Source: an uncultured Pelagibacteraceae bacterium
GTDB lineage: Bacteria; Pseudomonadota; Alphaproteobacteria; Pelagibacterales; Pelagibacteraceae
Direction: 5' to 3'
DNA: 39,503 nucleotides
Assembly: GCA_902524345.1 (NCBI GenBank)
Contig: CABZCX010000003.1
Coordinates: 1-39,503 of the forward strand
Part shown: one piece after another, positions 16,627 to 24,965 of the stretch
Layout of the letters: every line of letters starts with the position of its first letter
How positions within the stretch are numbered: position 1 is the stretch's first letter
Program-made: the position numbers and the translations under genes
Notes under the pieces: model-generated
Told to the model about the DNA's origin: nothing
The model's input: the letters and a program-made list of their open reading frames with translations, nothing else
Databases searched by the model: none

Positions 16627-19497
16627 TTAAGCTGCATCTTCTTTAAATTCATCCATACTAGGACAAGTACAAAAGATATTCTTATCTCCATAAACATTAT
16701 CTACTCGTGCAACTGGTGGCCAAAATTTATTTAATTTCAAAAATTTAGCTGGATAAGCTGCTTCCTCCCTTGAATATTTATGCTTCCATTCATCTGAAGC
16801 AAGCTCCATATCTGTATGTGGAGCATTTTTAATTGGATTATCAACTTTATCAAATTTTCCATACTTAATTTTATCTATTTCTAATTTTATATTAATCAAT
16901 GTATCACAGAATCTGTCAAGCTCTGATAAACTCTCACTTTCAGTTGGTTCAATCATCATTGTACCAGCAACTGGCCATGACATTGTCGGAGCATGAAATC
17001 CATAATCAATTAATCTTTTTGCGATATCTTCTTCAGTAACTCCAGTCTCAGACTTTATTGTTCTGATATCAATTATACATTCGTGTGCGACGTTGCCTTT
17101 TGAACCTTTATATAAAATAGGAAAATGATCTTTAAGTCTATTAGCAATATAATTGGCGTTTAAAATTGCAACTTTAGTAGCTAGTTTAAGTCCTTCAGAC
17201 CCCATCATCTTAATGTACATCCATGAAATCGACAAAATACTTGAGCTTCCCCATGGGGCAGCAGAAACTGCACCAATTCCTGTTGCAGGTCCACAATCTT
17301 TGACAACCGGATGATTAGGTAAATAAACTTGCAAATGTCTTTTACATGCAATAGGCCCCATTCCAGGTCCTCCTCCACCATGTGGAATACAAAAAGTTTT
17401 ATGTAAATTAATATGACAAACATCTGGACCAAAATTTCCAGGTTTTGCGATTCCTACCAGAGCATTTAAATTTGCCCCATCCATATAAACTTGACCTCCA
17501 TGTTTATGAATTAAATCACAGATGTCTGATATTTTTTCCTCGAAAACTCCATGTGTAGAGGGGTAAGTTACCATTAATGCGCCAAGGTTTTCGGAATGCA
17601 ATTCAGTTTTTTTCTTTAAATCCTCAAAATCAACATTTCCCTCTTTATCGCAATTAACTACAACAACTTTCATTCCAACCATTTGGGCGCTTGCTGGATT
17701 GGTCCCATGTGCTGAACTCGGTATTAAACATATATTTCTATTATCATCGCCTCTATCTAAATGATATTTTCTTATTACCATTAAACCTGCATATTCACCT
17801 TGGGCACCTGCATTAGGTTGAAGTGAAACTCCTGAGAAACCAGTGATTGATCTTAACCAATTTTTAAGATCTGTGAACATTGTTCTATATCCTTCCATCT
17901 GTTCAATAGGCACAAATGGATGAGGCTCTGCTAATTCTCTCCATGAAATAGGTATCATTTCTGCGGTAGCATTTAATTTCATCGTACATGAACCTAGAGC
18001 AATCATAGTTCTATTGAGAGCAATATCTTTATCTTCTAGCTTTTTTAGATATCTGAGCATTTCTGTCTCTGAATGATATGAATTAAAAACAGGGTGTTTT
18101 AAATACTTAGAAGTTCTTAACAAATTTTTTGGTAGATTGGGTAAACTTACCGTAGGATCCTCTTTTTTGATAGACTCTGCTGCATTAAAAATTTTAAGTA
18201 ATTGATTTACTCTATAAACATTTTTCTTTTCATCAAAAGAAACAGCAAGCATTTCTGAATTTACTTTTCTAATATTTACTTTTTGGGCTAAAGCGTTTTT
18301 AAAAATTTGATCAGTCTTTTCTTTAGTAATAATTGTTACTGTATCAAAAAAGTAATCTGAATATAATTCATATCCAGATTGCTTTATTTTATCAGCAAAA
18401 TTTTTTGCTAATTGAGATACTCTCTCAGAAATATTTCTTATTCCATTTGGACCATGATAGATAGCATATGCTGCAGAAACTATTGCTAATAAAGCTTGGG
18501 CAGTACAAATGTTGCTTGTAGCTTTATCTCTTCTGATATGTTGCTCCCTAGTCTGTAGTGACAATCTGTAAGCTTTATTTCCATGTCTATCGACTGAAAC
18601 ACCAACTATTCTTCCTGGCATAGATCTTTTATATTCATCTTTGGTAGCAAAAAAAGCTGCATGCGGTCCTCCATAACCCATTGGAATACCAAATCTTTGA
18701 GAACTACCAACTGCAATATCAGCTCCGAGCTCCCTTGGTGTTTTTAGTTTAGCAAGAGCTAGAAGATCACATGCTAAAATTGCTTTACCATTTTTTTTAT
18801 GAATCTTGCTTATTGCCTCACTAGGATCCTTGATATCACCTAAAGTTCCAGGGTACTGTAAAATTCCACAAACAATATCTTCTTTTAACTGTTCTAAAAC
18901 TTTATCCTCATTTCCAACAAGAACTTTTAAGCCCATGGGCTCTGCCCTAGTTCGTATAACATCAATTGTTTGTGGATGACAATCTTCAGAAACAAAAACT
19001 AAATCACTGTCACTTTTATTAAGTCTATGACTTAAACCCATTGCCTCTGCTGCAGCTGTACCCTCGTCAAGCAAAGATGCGTTTGCAATATCCATCCCTG
19101 TAAAATCAACAATCATTTGTTGGAAGTTTAATAACATTTCTAATCTTCCTTGAGCTACCTCAGGCTGATAGGGTGTATAAGAAGTATACCAACCTGGGTT
19201 TTCTAATATATTTCTTAAAATAACATACGGCGTATACGTTCCATAATAACCCATACCAATAAAATTTGAGTAAATTTGATTTTTTTTCGAAATTTCTTTT
19301 AGTTTCCTTAATGCTTCATATTCTGAATTTGACTCACCAATATTTAACTCACCCTTAAACTGTATTTTTTCCGGTACAGTGTTGTCTATCAAATCATCCA
19401 GAGATTTATAATTTAAATTTTTCAACATTTTGAATTGATCATCTTCTGAGGGACCAATGTGTCTTTTCAAAAAATCTTTTTGTGAATTTTGTAACAT
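16627..19497 (-). CDS. gcvP: Glycine dehydrogenase (decarboxylating), P-protein of glycine cleavage
   Basis: 956 residues, the full-length fused (single-chain) P-protein. It decarboxylates glycine with pyridoxal phosphate and passes the aminomethyl group to lipoyl-GcvH. The PLP lysine is Lys700 in NLHKTFCIPHGGGGPGMG. Other landmarks are the N-terminal FLKRHIGPSEDD (~9-20), TPYQPEVAQGRLE and the C-terminal EPTESES. Its ATG overlaps the gcvH stop by one base (TAATG). The following FAD oxidoreductase gene begins 3 bp after its stop. No truncation or lost catalytic residue is visible. Expression is probably set by the glycine riboswitch upstream of gcvT. Confidence 0.98.
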   Translation of the reverse strand: MLQNSQKDFLKRHIGPSEDDQFKMLKNLNYKSLDDLIDNTVPEKIQFKGELNIGESNSEYEALRKLKEISKKNQIYSNFIGMGYYGTYTPYVILRNILENPGWYTSYTPYQPEVAQGRLEMLLNFQQMIVDFTGMDIANASLLDEGTAAAEAMGLSHRLNKSDSDLVFVSEDCHPQTIDVIRTRAEPMGLKVLVGNEDKVLEQLKEDIVCGILQYPGTLGDIKDPSEAISKIHKKNGKAILACDLLALAKLKTPRELGADIAVGSSQRFGIPMGYGGPHAAFFATKDEYKRSMPGRIVGVSVDRHGNKAYRLSLQTREQHIRRDKATSNICTAQALLAIVSAAYAIYHGPNGIRNISERVSQLAKNFADKIKQSGYELYSDYFFDTVTIITKEKTDQIFKNALAQKVNIRKVNSEMLAVSFDEKKNVYRVNQLLKIFNAAESIKKEDPTVSLPNLPKNLLRTSKYLKHPVFNSYHSETEMLRYLKKLEDKDIALNRTMIALGSCTMKLNATAEMIPISWRELAEPHPFVPIEQMEGYRTMFTDLKNWLRSITGFSGVSLQPNAGAQGEYAGLMVIRKYHLDRGDDNRNICLIPSSAHGTNPASAQMVGMKVVVVNCDKEGNVDFEDLKKKTELHSENLGALMVTYPSTHGVFEEKISDICDLIHKHGGQVYMDGANLNALVGIAKPGNFGPDVCHINLHKTFCIPHGGGGPGMGPIACKRHLQVYLPNHPVVKDCGPATGIGAVSAAPWGSSSILSISWMYIKMMGSEGLKLATKVAILNANYIANRLKDHFPILYKGSKGNVAHECIIDIRTIKSETGVTEEDIAKRLIDYGFHAPTMSWPVAGTMMIEPTESESLSELDRFCDTLINIKLEIDKIKYGKFDKVDNPIKNAPHTDMELASDEWKHKYSREEAAYPAKFLKLNKFWPPVARVDNVYGDKNIFCTCPSMDEFKEDAA

Positions 19498-19877
19498 TAT
19501 GCAGAGCTCTCCTTTGCAAATATATCGTATTCATCTTTATTCATTAAAGTATCCATCTCTGACTTATTTTTAATTTTTAATTTAAAGAACCAGGCAGAGT
19601 TTTCTGGATCCTGATTTATTTTTGATGGGTCATCAACAATAGATTGATTTAAATCAACAACCTCACCGCTTACCGGTGTGTATACATCACTTGCAGCTTT
19701 TGTAGACTCAACTACCCCTGCTGTTCCATCCTTTTCTACATTAGATCCTTTTTCTGGAAGCTCTGCAAAAACTATATCTCCAAGCATTTCTGTTGCATGC
19801 TTAGTTATCCCAATAGTCGCTATTTCTCCCTCTAATTTAATCCACTCGTGTTCCTTAGAATATTTTACTTCACTCAT
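19497..19877 (-). CDS. gcvH: Glycine cleavage system H protein
   Basis: 126 residues, normal length. It carries the lipoyl group on Lys60 ([11 protein letters not shown]) and shuttles the aminomethyl intermediate between GcvP, GcvT and dihydrolipoamide dehydrogenase. [13 protein letters not shown] at the N-terminus and the acidic patch around ELPEKG are typical. A good SD (AAGGAG) lies about 8 bases before the ATG, inside the end of gcvT. It overlaps both neighbours by one base (TAATG). No lipoate ligase or L-protein gene is in the window. Confidence 0.98.
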   Translation of the reverse strand: MSEVKYSKEHEWIKLEGEIATIGITKHATEMLGDIVFAELPEKGSNVEKDGTAGVVESTKAASDVYTPVSGEVVDLNQSIVDDPSKINQDPENSAWFFKLKIKNKSEMDTLMNKDEYDIFAKESSA

Positions 19878-20980
19878 TAGTTAACTCCTTTTACATAACT
19901 CTTTTTATAAAAAGGCAAGCCACAAATTGTAGCTGGATGCTTTTTACCTCTAACCTCTAAAAATATTTTAGTATCTTTTTTAGAAAATTTATTTTCCACA
20001 TATCCCATGGCTACAGGGCCGTTGACACTTGGTCCAAAGGTTCCACTTGTTATTTCACCAATTTCTGAATTAGATTCATTGTATATTTTAGTTTTTTCTC
20101 TAGCAATTATTCTTCCCTCTGGTTTTATCCCTACTCTTATCTTATTCACTCCATGGTTTAATTGTTTAGTAATTATATCTGATCCAATAAAGTTTCCTTT
20201 TAAGATTCTCTCTTTTGAAATTGCCCATTTTAAATTTGCCTCCACTGGAGTTTTATCTTTACTTAATTCATGACCATATAAGCACAGACCAGCTTCCAAT
20301 CTTAATGTATCACGTGCTCCTAGACCAATTAATTTTGCACCTTTGTCGATTAATCTTCTTGTAAACCTATCTGCAAATTCATTGGTTAGTGATACCTCGA
20401 AACCATCTTCACCTGTATATCCTGATCTCGTAACATAAATATTGTGATCATCCAGTGTAAACCAATTGCCTGACATAAAATTTAAATTTTCAACACCTTG
20501 AATAACACTTTTTAAAATTTCTACAGATTTAGGTCCTTGGATTGCAATTAAAGATCTTTCTTCATCTAAAACCATTTTATATTTATCGTTCAATAGTTCT
20601 TTTAAAATTTTATAATCATTTTCTTTGCAAGCAGCATTTAGAATAATTAAAAAACCATCTTTGATTTTAGTAATTATTAAATCATCATAAATTCCGGCAT
20701 TGTCACTCATTAGAAAACTATATTTTGAGTGATTTAACTTTAAATTTTTTAAGTCTAACGGAAAAATTCTCTCTAAATCATCAACTAAATCTTCTTGGCC
20801 ATAGATAAATAATTGACCCATGTGTGAAACATCAAAAATACCAGAATGGTTTCTTGTATATCTATGCTCTTCAACAATGCCCTCAGAATATTGAATTGGC
20901 ATTTGATAACCTGCAAATTCTACAAATTTTGCTTTGCTGTCTTGATGCAATTGATAAAGCGACGTTTTTTTTATATCCAT
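19877..20980 (-). CDS. gcvT: Glycine cleavage system T protein (aminomethyltransferase)
   Basis: 367 residues, the usual length. It moves the methylene carbon from the aminomethyl-lipoyl group of GcvH to tetrahydrofolate and releases ammonia. Landmarks are the N-terminal [20 protein letters not shown] region (~12-31), FDVSHMGQ (~49-56), [11 protein letters not shown] (~197-207) and the C-terminal GPVAMGYVE. It starts directly behind the second aptamer of the glycine riboswitch. The ATG at 20980 lies inside a 12-base segment that is perfectly complementary to the linker between the aptamers, so translation is likely under riboswitch control. It overlaps gcvH by one base. Confidence 0.98.
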   Translation of the reverse strand: MDIKKTSLYQLHQDSKAKFVEFAGYQMPIQYSEGIVEEHRYTRNHSGIFDVSHMGQLFIYGQEDLVDDLERIFPLDLKNLKLNHSKYSFLMSDNAGIYDDLIITKIKDGFLIILNAACKENDYKILKELLNDKYKMVLDEERSLIAIQGPKSVEILKSVIQGVENLNFMSGNWFTLDDHNIYVTRSGYTGEDGFEVSLTNEFADRFTRRLIDKGAKLIGLGARDTLRLEAGLCLYGHELSKDKTPVEANLKWAISKERILKGNFIGSDIITKQLNHGVNKIRVGIKPEGRIIAREKTKIYNESNSEIGEITSGTFGPSVNGPVAMGYVENKFSKKDTKIFLEVRGKKHPATICGLPFYKKSYVKGVN

Positions 20981-20989
20981 ATTAACTCT

Positions 20990-21145
20990 TTTTACCCATC
21001 TGTATATTTGCCTGAGAGTTTTGCTCCTTCGGCGAGAATTTAATCTCTTTCCAGAGTTAATATGTTACGGTCCATTTTGCCTGAGAGATTCCTGGGCGGT
21101 TGCTCCTTCGGCGCTACAAAAGTTTGTAGTCTCTCCCGTAATTAA
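20990..21145 (-). ncRNA. Tandem glycine riboswitch controlling gcvTHP
   Basis: Two glycine aptamers read in the direction of gcvT. Aptamer 1 is 21065-21141, closed by a perfect 6-bp P1 (TTACGG/CCGTAA on the DNA). Aptamer 2 is about 20996-21057, with a short P1 (UCUG/CAGA). Each has the invariant core GCCGAAGGAGCAA (at 21100-21112 and 21021-21033) and CUCUCAGGCAAA (at 21076-21087 and 21007-21018). There is no intrinsic terminator between aptamer 2 and gcvT, so transcription termination is unlikely. Instead the linker CAUAUUAACUCU (21053-21064) pairs perfectly with AGAGUUAAUAUG at the gcvT start (20978-20989). Its last four bases are also needed for P1 of aptamer 2. Glycine binding would therefore free the start codon (inference). 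Confidence 0.95.
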
Positions 21146-21154
21146 GTCCGTTGT

Positions 21155-21183
21155 ATCATAAATAATCATAAACATAAATATTT
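21155..21183 (-). promoter_or_regulatory. Candidate promoter of the riboswitch-gcv operon
   Basis: TATGAT (21155-21160 on the plus strand as ATCATA) would place a start near 21148, just before aptamer 1. The -35 would be a poor TTAAAT overlapping the end of the upstream permease gene. Weak evidence; read-through from pxpB-pxpC-permease is an alternative. Confidence 0.3.
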
Positions 21184-22054
21184 AATATGCTTTCTTTTTA
21201 GTTAAAAATTTATTCAAAAACTGCAAAACAACTGCTGTGATAACTATTGAACCCCCAATTAAAACAAAAATAGGTGGACTCTCATTCGCAAACATCCAGG
21301 CCCACATCGGACCTAGAACGGCTTCTGTTAACATTATTATACCAACGAAAGCGGAAGGAGTTGACCTTGCCCCAATTGTAATAAATATAAAACCAAACCC
21401 TAATTGAAAAAAACCCGCTAAAAATCCCAAAAAAATATCTTTTGAAGATATAATTATCGTTGGCGACATTAATAATCCAATTATCATTGCAAATATACCT
21501 GCCACTAATTGAAGTGGAATCATATCGACCTCAGGAAACTTTCTTACTATTAATATTAAAATTGCAAAAGAGATTGGCATTACAAATGCCACAAGATTGC
21601 CTGTCATTTCACCAGGAGAGATTGAAGTTCCAAGCATCAAAAAAATACCTGAGATAGCAAGCAATATACAAAAGAAAGTAAGTTTAGATATTGTCTCCTT
21701 CAAAAAAAAATAACCAAATATTGCCAAAAAAAGAGTTTGTGTTTGAATAATAAAATTTGTATTTGCCACAGTAGTTTCGTACATAGCAAATACATAGCTA
21801 GCAAAACCTAAAGATAAAATAGCTCCACCAACAAATCCAGGAATTCCAGATTTAGTTAAAGCACTAAAAAATTTTTTTTTATAAGTAAACAAAAGAAAAA
21901 AACTAACAACAATTATAAAGAAAAATGATCGCCAAAATAAAATTTGCCAGAGCGTCGAGCCTTCAAAAGATTTAACAATTAATCCTCCAAAACTTAAGCT
22001 TATAGCGCCTAAAAAAACCAGAAAAGGTCCAGGTATTATTTTGATTAAGTTCAT
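21182..22054 (-). CDS. EamA/DMT-family permease linked to the pxp genes
   Basis: 290 residues with ten predicted membrane helices in two EamA repeats (~8-135 and 148-280). It is a distant paralogue of the permease at 3979-4884. It overlaps the stop of pxpC by 4 bp (ATGA-type), so it is translationally coupled to the 5-oxoprolinase subunits. This suggests, but does not prove, that it moves 5-oxoproline, glutamate or a related compound. The C-terminus is short and basic. The gcv promoter and riboswitch begin about 40 bp after its stop and no terminator is visible between them. Confidence 0.85.
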   Translation of the reverse strand: MNLIKIIPGPFLVFLGAISLSFGGLIVKSFEGSTLWQILFWRSFFFIIVVSFFLLFTYKKKFFSALTKSGIPGFVGGAILSLGFASYVFAMYETTVANTNFIIQTQTLFLAIFGYFFLKETISKLTFFCILLAISGIFLMLGTSISPGEMTGNLVAFVMPISFAILILIVRKFPEVDMIPLQLVAGIFAMIIGLLMSPTIIISSKDIFLGFLAGFFQLGFGFIFITIGARSTPSAFVGIIMLTEAVLGPMWAWMFANESPPIFVLIGGSIVITAVVLQFLNKFLTKKKAY

Positions 22055-22998
22055 TCAATTTGAGAAATTAAATTTTGAGTTTCTAAGTCATATAACTTAA
22101 ATAAATTTTCTGCGCTAGATAAATCAACCTGCTTAAACTTTATTTTAGAACCTGGTGATAGTTGAACTAATTTGTCGTAATCAGCACTTATTACTACTCC
22201 TATTTTTGGATAGCCTCCTATAGTTCCATGATCTGAAAGCATAATAATAGGATTACCATCTGCAGGCACTTGTATTACTCCTTTTATTAATCCTTCTGAT
22301 TTAATGTTAGTATCAATAATATTCTCTATTTTCGGTCCTTCTAACCTCATACCCATACGATCAGTTAACTTTGAAACAATAAATTCTTTTTCTAGAAAGA
22401 TTTTTTTTCCTTTATCTGAAAAATAATCAAAATTTGTTCCTTTAATTATTCTAATATTTTCTATTTTAGTATTTAAATAATTTAATTTTTTTTCCAATAA
22501 GTGATTATTCAATTTTGAAATATTCATTACTTGTTCATTTTCAAACTTTTTACCATCATTTGCACCAATAATTGCTTTTGTATTTGTAGAACAACTAGAC
22601 CATTGATATTTTAAATCTATTTGACCACCAATAGCTAAATATCCATACACGGACTTATTGGTAGACAAAATATCTACCTCATCACCATCTTCTAAATTTA
22701 AAGATTGATAACAGTTACCATCAATAGTTATATCTTTTTTTTTAATCCTGAAATTTACATCACCTGTGATTGCAATATTAATTTTATTTCCAAAATATTT
22801 AAGTAAAGGGCCTTGGTATGCAAATTCTAAAGCAGGTGAATTTATCTTATTACCAACAAGTTTATTTGATAATAGATAATTTCTTTTATCCATTGCTCCA
22901 CTAAAAGGAATTCCAACATGATAAAGATTTTTTCGACCCTCATCTTGAAAAGTAGTATTAATTCCTGCTCTGATAACTTGAAAATAATTTTTACTCAT
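22051..22998 (-). CDS. pxpC: 5-oxoprolinase subunit C (biotin-dependent carboxyltransferase-like, KipA family)
   Basis: About 315 residues from the start chosen here. It works with PxpB and PxpA to open 5-oxoproline (pyroglutamate) to glutamate with ATP. Landmarks are FQVIRAGINTTFQDEGR near the N-terminus, GIPFSGAMDKRNY and DHGTIGGYPKIGVVI. An upstream ATG at 23049 is in frame but would overlap pxpB by ~59 bp and add a tail that the family lacks. ATGs at 23010 and 22998 are better, and 22998 puts the start 8 bp into pxpB. The gene overlaps the DMT permease by 4 bp. Confidence 0.9.
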   Translation of the reverse strand: MSKNYFQVIRAGINTTFQDEGRKNLYHVGIPFSGAMDKRNYLLSNKLVGNKINSPALEFAYQGPLLKYFGNKINIAITGDVNFRIKKKDITIDGNCYQSLNLEDGDEVDILSTNKSVYGYLAIGGQIDLKYQWSSCSTNTKAIIGANDGKKFENEQVMNISKLNNHLLEKKLNYLNTKIENIRIIKGTNFDYFSDKGKKIFLEKEFIVSKLTDRMGMRLEGPKIENIIDTNIKSEGLIKGVIQVPADGNPIIMLSDHGTIGGYPKIGVVISADYDKLVQLSPGSKIKFKQVDLSSAENLFKLYDLETQNLISQIE

Positions 22999-23665
22999 TA
23001 AAATTTTCATACTGATTTTTTGATATTTCTTTAAATAAGACAATATCACCTGGATTTATTAAATTTGGGCTTTCCTCTTTTGAGCTATCAAATATTCTTA
23101 ATGGACTATTGCCGATAACATTCCATCCACCCGGACTTTCAAAAGTATAAATATTTGCAAACTGTTCGGTCAAAGCTACTGATCCTTTTGGAACGCTAAC
23201 TCTAGGAGTTTCTAGACGATTTGCTCTCATATTTTTAGATAAATCTCCTAAAAAAGGCATTCCCGCAATAAAGCCTGTCATATAACAAAAGAATTCTTTA
23301 CTAAAAAAATTTTCATAAATTTTTTCTCTTTTAAGATTGAGTTTGTTCTCCAATCTCACTATATCTAAAGCAAAATTTTCGTCACAACATACTGGAACTT
23401 CAATTTTTTTATTTTCTAGATCATCTTCATTTGTAATATTAAGGTTTTCTATTAACTTTTTTAAATCTTTAAAGTTCGTTTTTTTTAAATCAAAAGAAAT
23501 TATTAATTTATTATAAGAGGGAGATAAATTATTTATTGATACAATATTTTCTTTCTGAATACTTTTGAAATATCTAATTACTTGAGTATTGGTTTCTCTA
23601 TTTACTTCTTTACCAAAGTCACAATATAATGCTGCGTCACCAAGATTTAATATATTTTTTATCAT
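22991..23665 (-). CDS. pxpB: 5-oxoprolinase subunit B (KipI family)
   Basis: 224 residues, the normal size. The family signatures are visible as YMTGFIAGMPFLGDL (~128-142), TPRVSVPKGSVAL (~153-165) and SPGGWNVIGNSPL (~176-188). It forms a complex with PxpC that phosphorylates and opens 5-oxoproline. It starts 3 bp from the ORF start of the divergent pxpA, or about 20 bp from the likely pxpA ATG, so promoters of the two arms must overlap each other or the coding ends. B and C are next to each other while A is on the other strand, a rearranged but complete set. Confidence 0.93.
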   Translation of the reverse strand: MIKNILNLGDAALYCDFGKEVNRETNTQVIRYFKSIQKENIVSINNLSPSYNKLIISFDLKKTNFKDLKKLIENLNITNEDDLENKKIEVPVCCDENFALDIVRLENKLNLKREKIYENFFSKEFFCYMTGFIAGMPFLGDLSKNMRANRLETPRVSVPKGSVALTEQFANIYTFESPGGWNVIGNSPLRIFDSSKEESPNLINPGDIVLFKEISKNQYENFNE

Positions 23666-23692
23666 CCCATGATATACTTAACACTTATGACT

Positions 23693-24472
23693 ATGGAAAT
23701 TAATATAAATTGTGATTTAGGAGAAAAATCAAAACACCATTCAAATAAACATGATCCAGAATTATTGGAAATAGTTAATTCTGCAAATGTTGCTTGTGGA
23801 TACCATGCTGGAGATGAGGAAACTATGAGCCAAGTCATAGAAATATCAAAAAAAAATGGTGTAAGTATCGGTGCGCATCCATCTTTCAATGATCCAGAAA
23901 ATTTTGGAAGAGAAAGAATGAATTTATCTGACTCAGAAATTCAAAAACTCATAATTGATCAATACGATATTCTTCAAAAGAAAGCATTAGAGCAAGGAGA
24001 AAACGTTACACATATTAAGCCTCATGGAGCTTTAAATAATATGGCATGTGAAAATATTGATTTAGCAACAATACTTGCAAAAAGTATAAAAGGAATTAGC
24101 AAAGATTTAATTTACTTGGTCCCCACTGGATCTAAAATGGAGGAAGCTGCAAAAAAACTTGATATGAAAATAGCTTGCGAGATATTTGCAGACAGAAATT
24201 ATGAGGATGACGGTAATCTTGTATCCCGAAAAAAACCTCATGCTTTAATTACAGATCCAGAACAGGCAAAAACACACGTTTTAAGTATGGTTAAAAATCA
24301 GTCGCTTAATTGTCACAGTGGAAAGCAAATACCTTGTGAAATCGACTCTGTGTGTATACATGGTGACAATATGAGTTCATTAGCGACTGCAAAGTCTATC
24401 AAAGATAACTTATTAAATAATGGACTAAAACTAAAACCTTTAAATAAAATGAAGAAGTTTAAAAATGATTAA
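23693..24472 (+). CDS. pxpA: 5-oxoprolinase subunit A (LamB/YcsF family)
   Basis: About 259 residues from the ATG at 23693. The family start MEININCDLGE fits this position; ATGs at 23687 and 23669 are in frame but add residues the family lacks. Further landmarks are NVACGYHAGD (~31-40), GAHPSFNDPENFGRE (~60-74), HIKPHGALNN (~103-112) and a C-terminal CIHGDN. It is the subunit that completes hydrolysis of 5-oxoproline to glutamate with PxpB and PxpC. It is divergent from pxpB. Its end overlaps a small TPR protein gene by 8 bp. Confidence 0.93.
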   Translation: MEININCDLGEKSKHHSNKHDPELLEIVNSANVACGYHAGDEETMSQVIEISKKNGVSIGAHPSFNDPENFGRERMNLSDSEIQKLIIDQYDILQKKALEQGENVTHIKPHGALNNMACENIDLATILAKSIKGISKDLIYLVPTGSKMEEAAKKLDMKIACEIFADRNYEDDGNLVSRKKPHALITDPEQAKTHVLSMVKNQSLNCHSGKQIPCEIDSVCIHGDNMSSLATAKSIKDNLLNNGLKLKPLNKMKKFKND

Positions 24473-24965
24473 AAAAATATTTTTCACAATTATATTGTCT
24501 ATAACTTTAGTATCAAATTCTTATTCTGCAGGATCTAGTAGTGGAGGAGAAGGTGATGGTCCAAAAACCAAAACAAATTATGAAAAAGCAGTTAAATTAA
24601 TAAAATCTGCAAATAAATATGAAAAAAAAGGAAAAAAAGATAAAGCACAATCAAGTTATGAAAAAGCTTTAAAACTTTTACTTAAATCAAATAACAAAAA
24701 ACCAAATAAGCCAGATACTTTAAATTATTTAGGTTTTACATCTAGAAAATTAGGTGATTTTGAAAATGGAGAAAAATATTATCTTCAAGGTTTAGCTATC
24801 AGTCCTTACCACATTGGTATTAATGAATATTTAGGTGAACTTTACGTAGCAACAAATAGACACAATCTTGCAGTTGAAAGATTAGAAGTTTTAAAAGGTT
24901 GCGATTGTAAAGAGTATGATGACCTAAAAGCAATTATAGCTGGAGAAAAAATTTCTAAGTATTAA
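24465..24965 (+). CDS. Exported TPR-repeat protein
   Basis: 166 residues. The first ~22 are a signal peptide (ending NSYSA), followed by a Gly/Ser-rich linker. Two or three TPR-like repeats cover ~38-150 (YEKAVKLIKSANKYEKKG, LNYLGFTSRKLGDFENG, LGELYVATNRHNLA). Two Cys in a CDC motif lie near the C-terminus (~144-146) and could form a disulfide in the periplasm. TPR domains hold other proteins together and the partner is unknown. It overlaps pxpA by 8 bp, so they are translated together although a link to 5-oxoproline is not obvious. Its stop shares TTAA with dctM on the other strand. Confidence 0.85.
   Translation: MIKKIFFTIILSITLVSNSYSAGSSSGGEGDGPKTKTNYEKAVKLIKSANKYEKKGKKDKAQSSYEKALKLLLKSNNKKPNKPDTLNYLGFTSRKLGDFENGEKYYLQGLAISPYHIGINEYLGELYVATNRHNLAVERLEVLKGCDCKEYDDLKAIIAGEKISKY

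Noticed and set aside
19678..19884. Open frame on the plus strand opposite gcvH
   Set aside because: It is the mirror frame of a well-conserved gene, with composition unlike the neighbours and no RBS. Many other long open frames opposite gcvP, dctM, guaB, alaS and icd were left out for the same reason.
20990..21145. Transcription terminator in the gcv leader
   Set aside because: No GC-rich hairpin with a T-run lies between aptamer 2 and gcvT; the helix covering the start codon fits the sequence better.
22999..23049. Upstream ATG at 23049 as pxpC start
   Set aside because: It would overlap pxpB by 59 bp and add a tail not found in the family.
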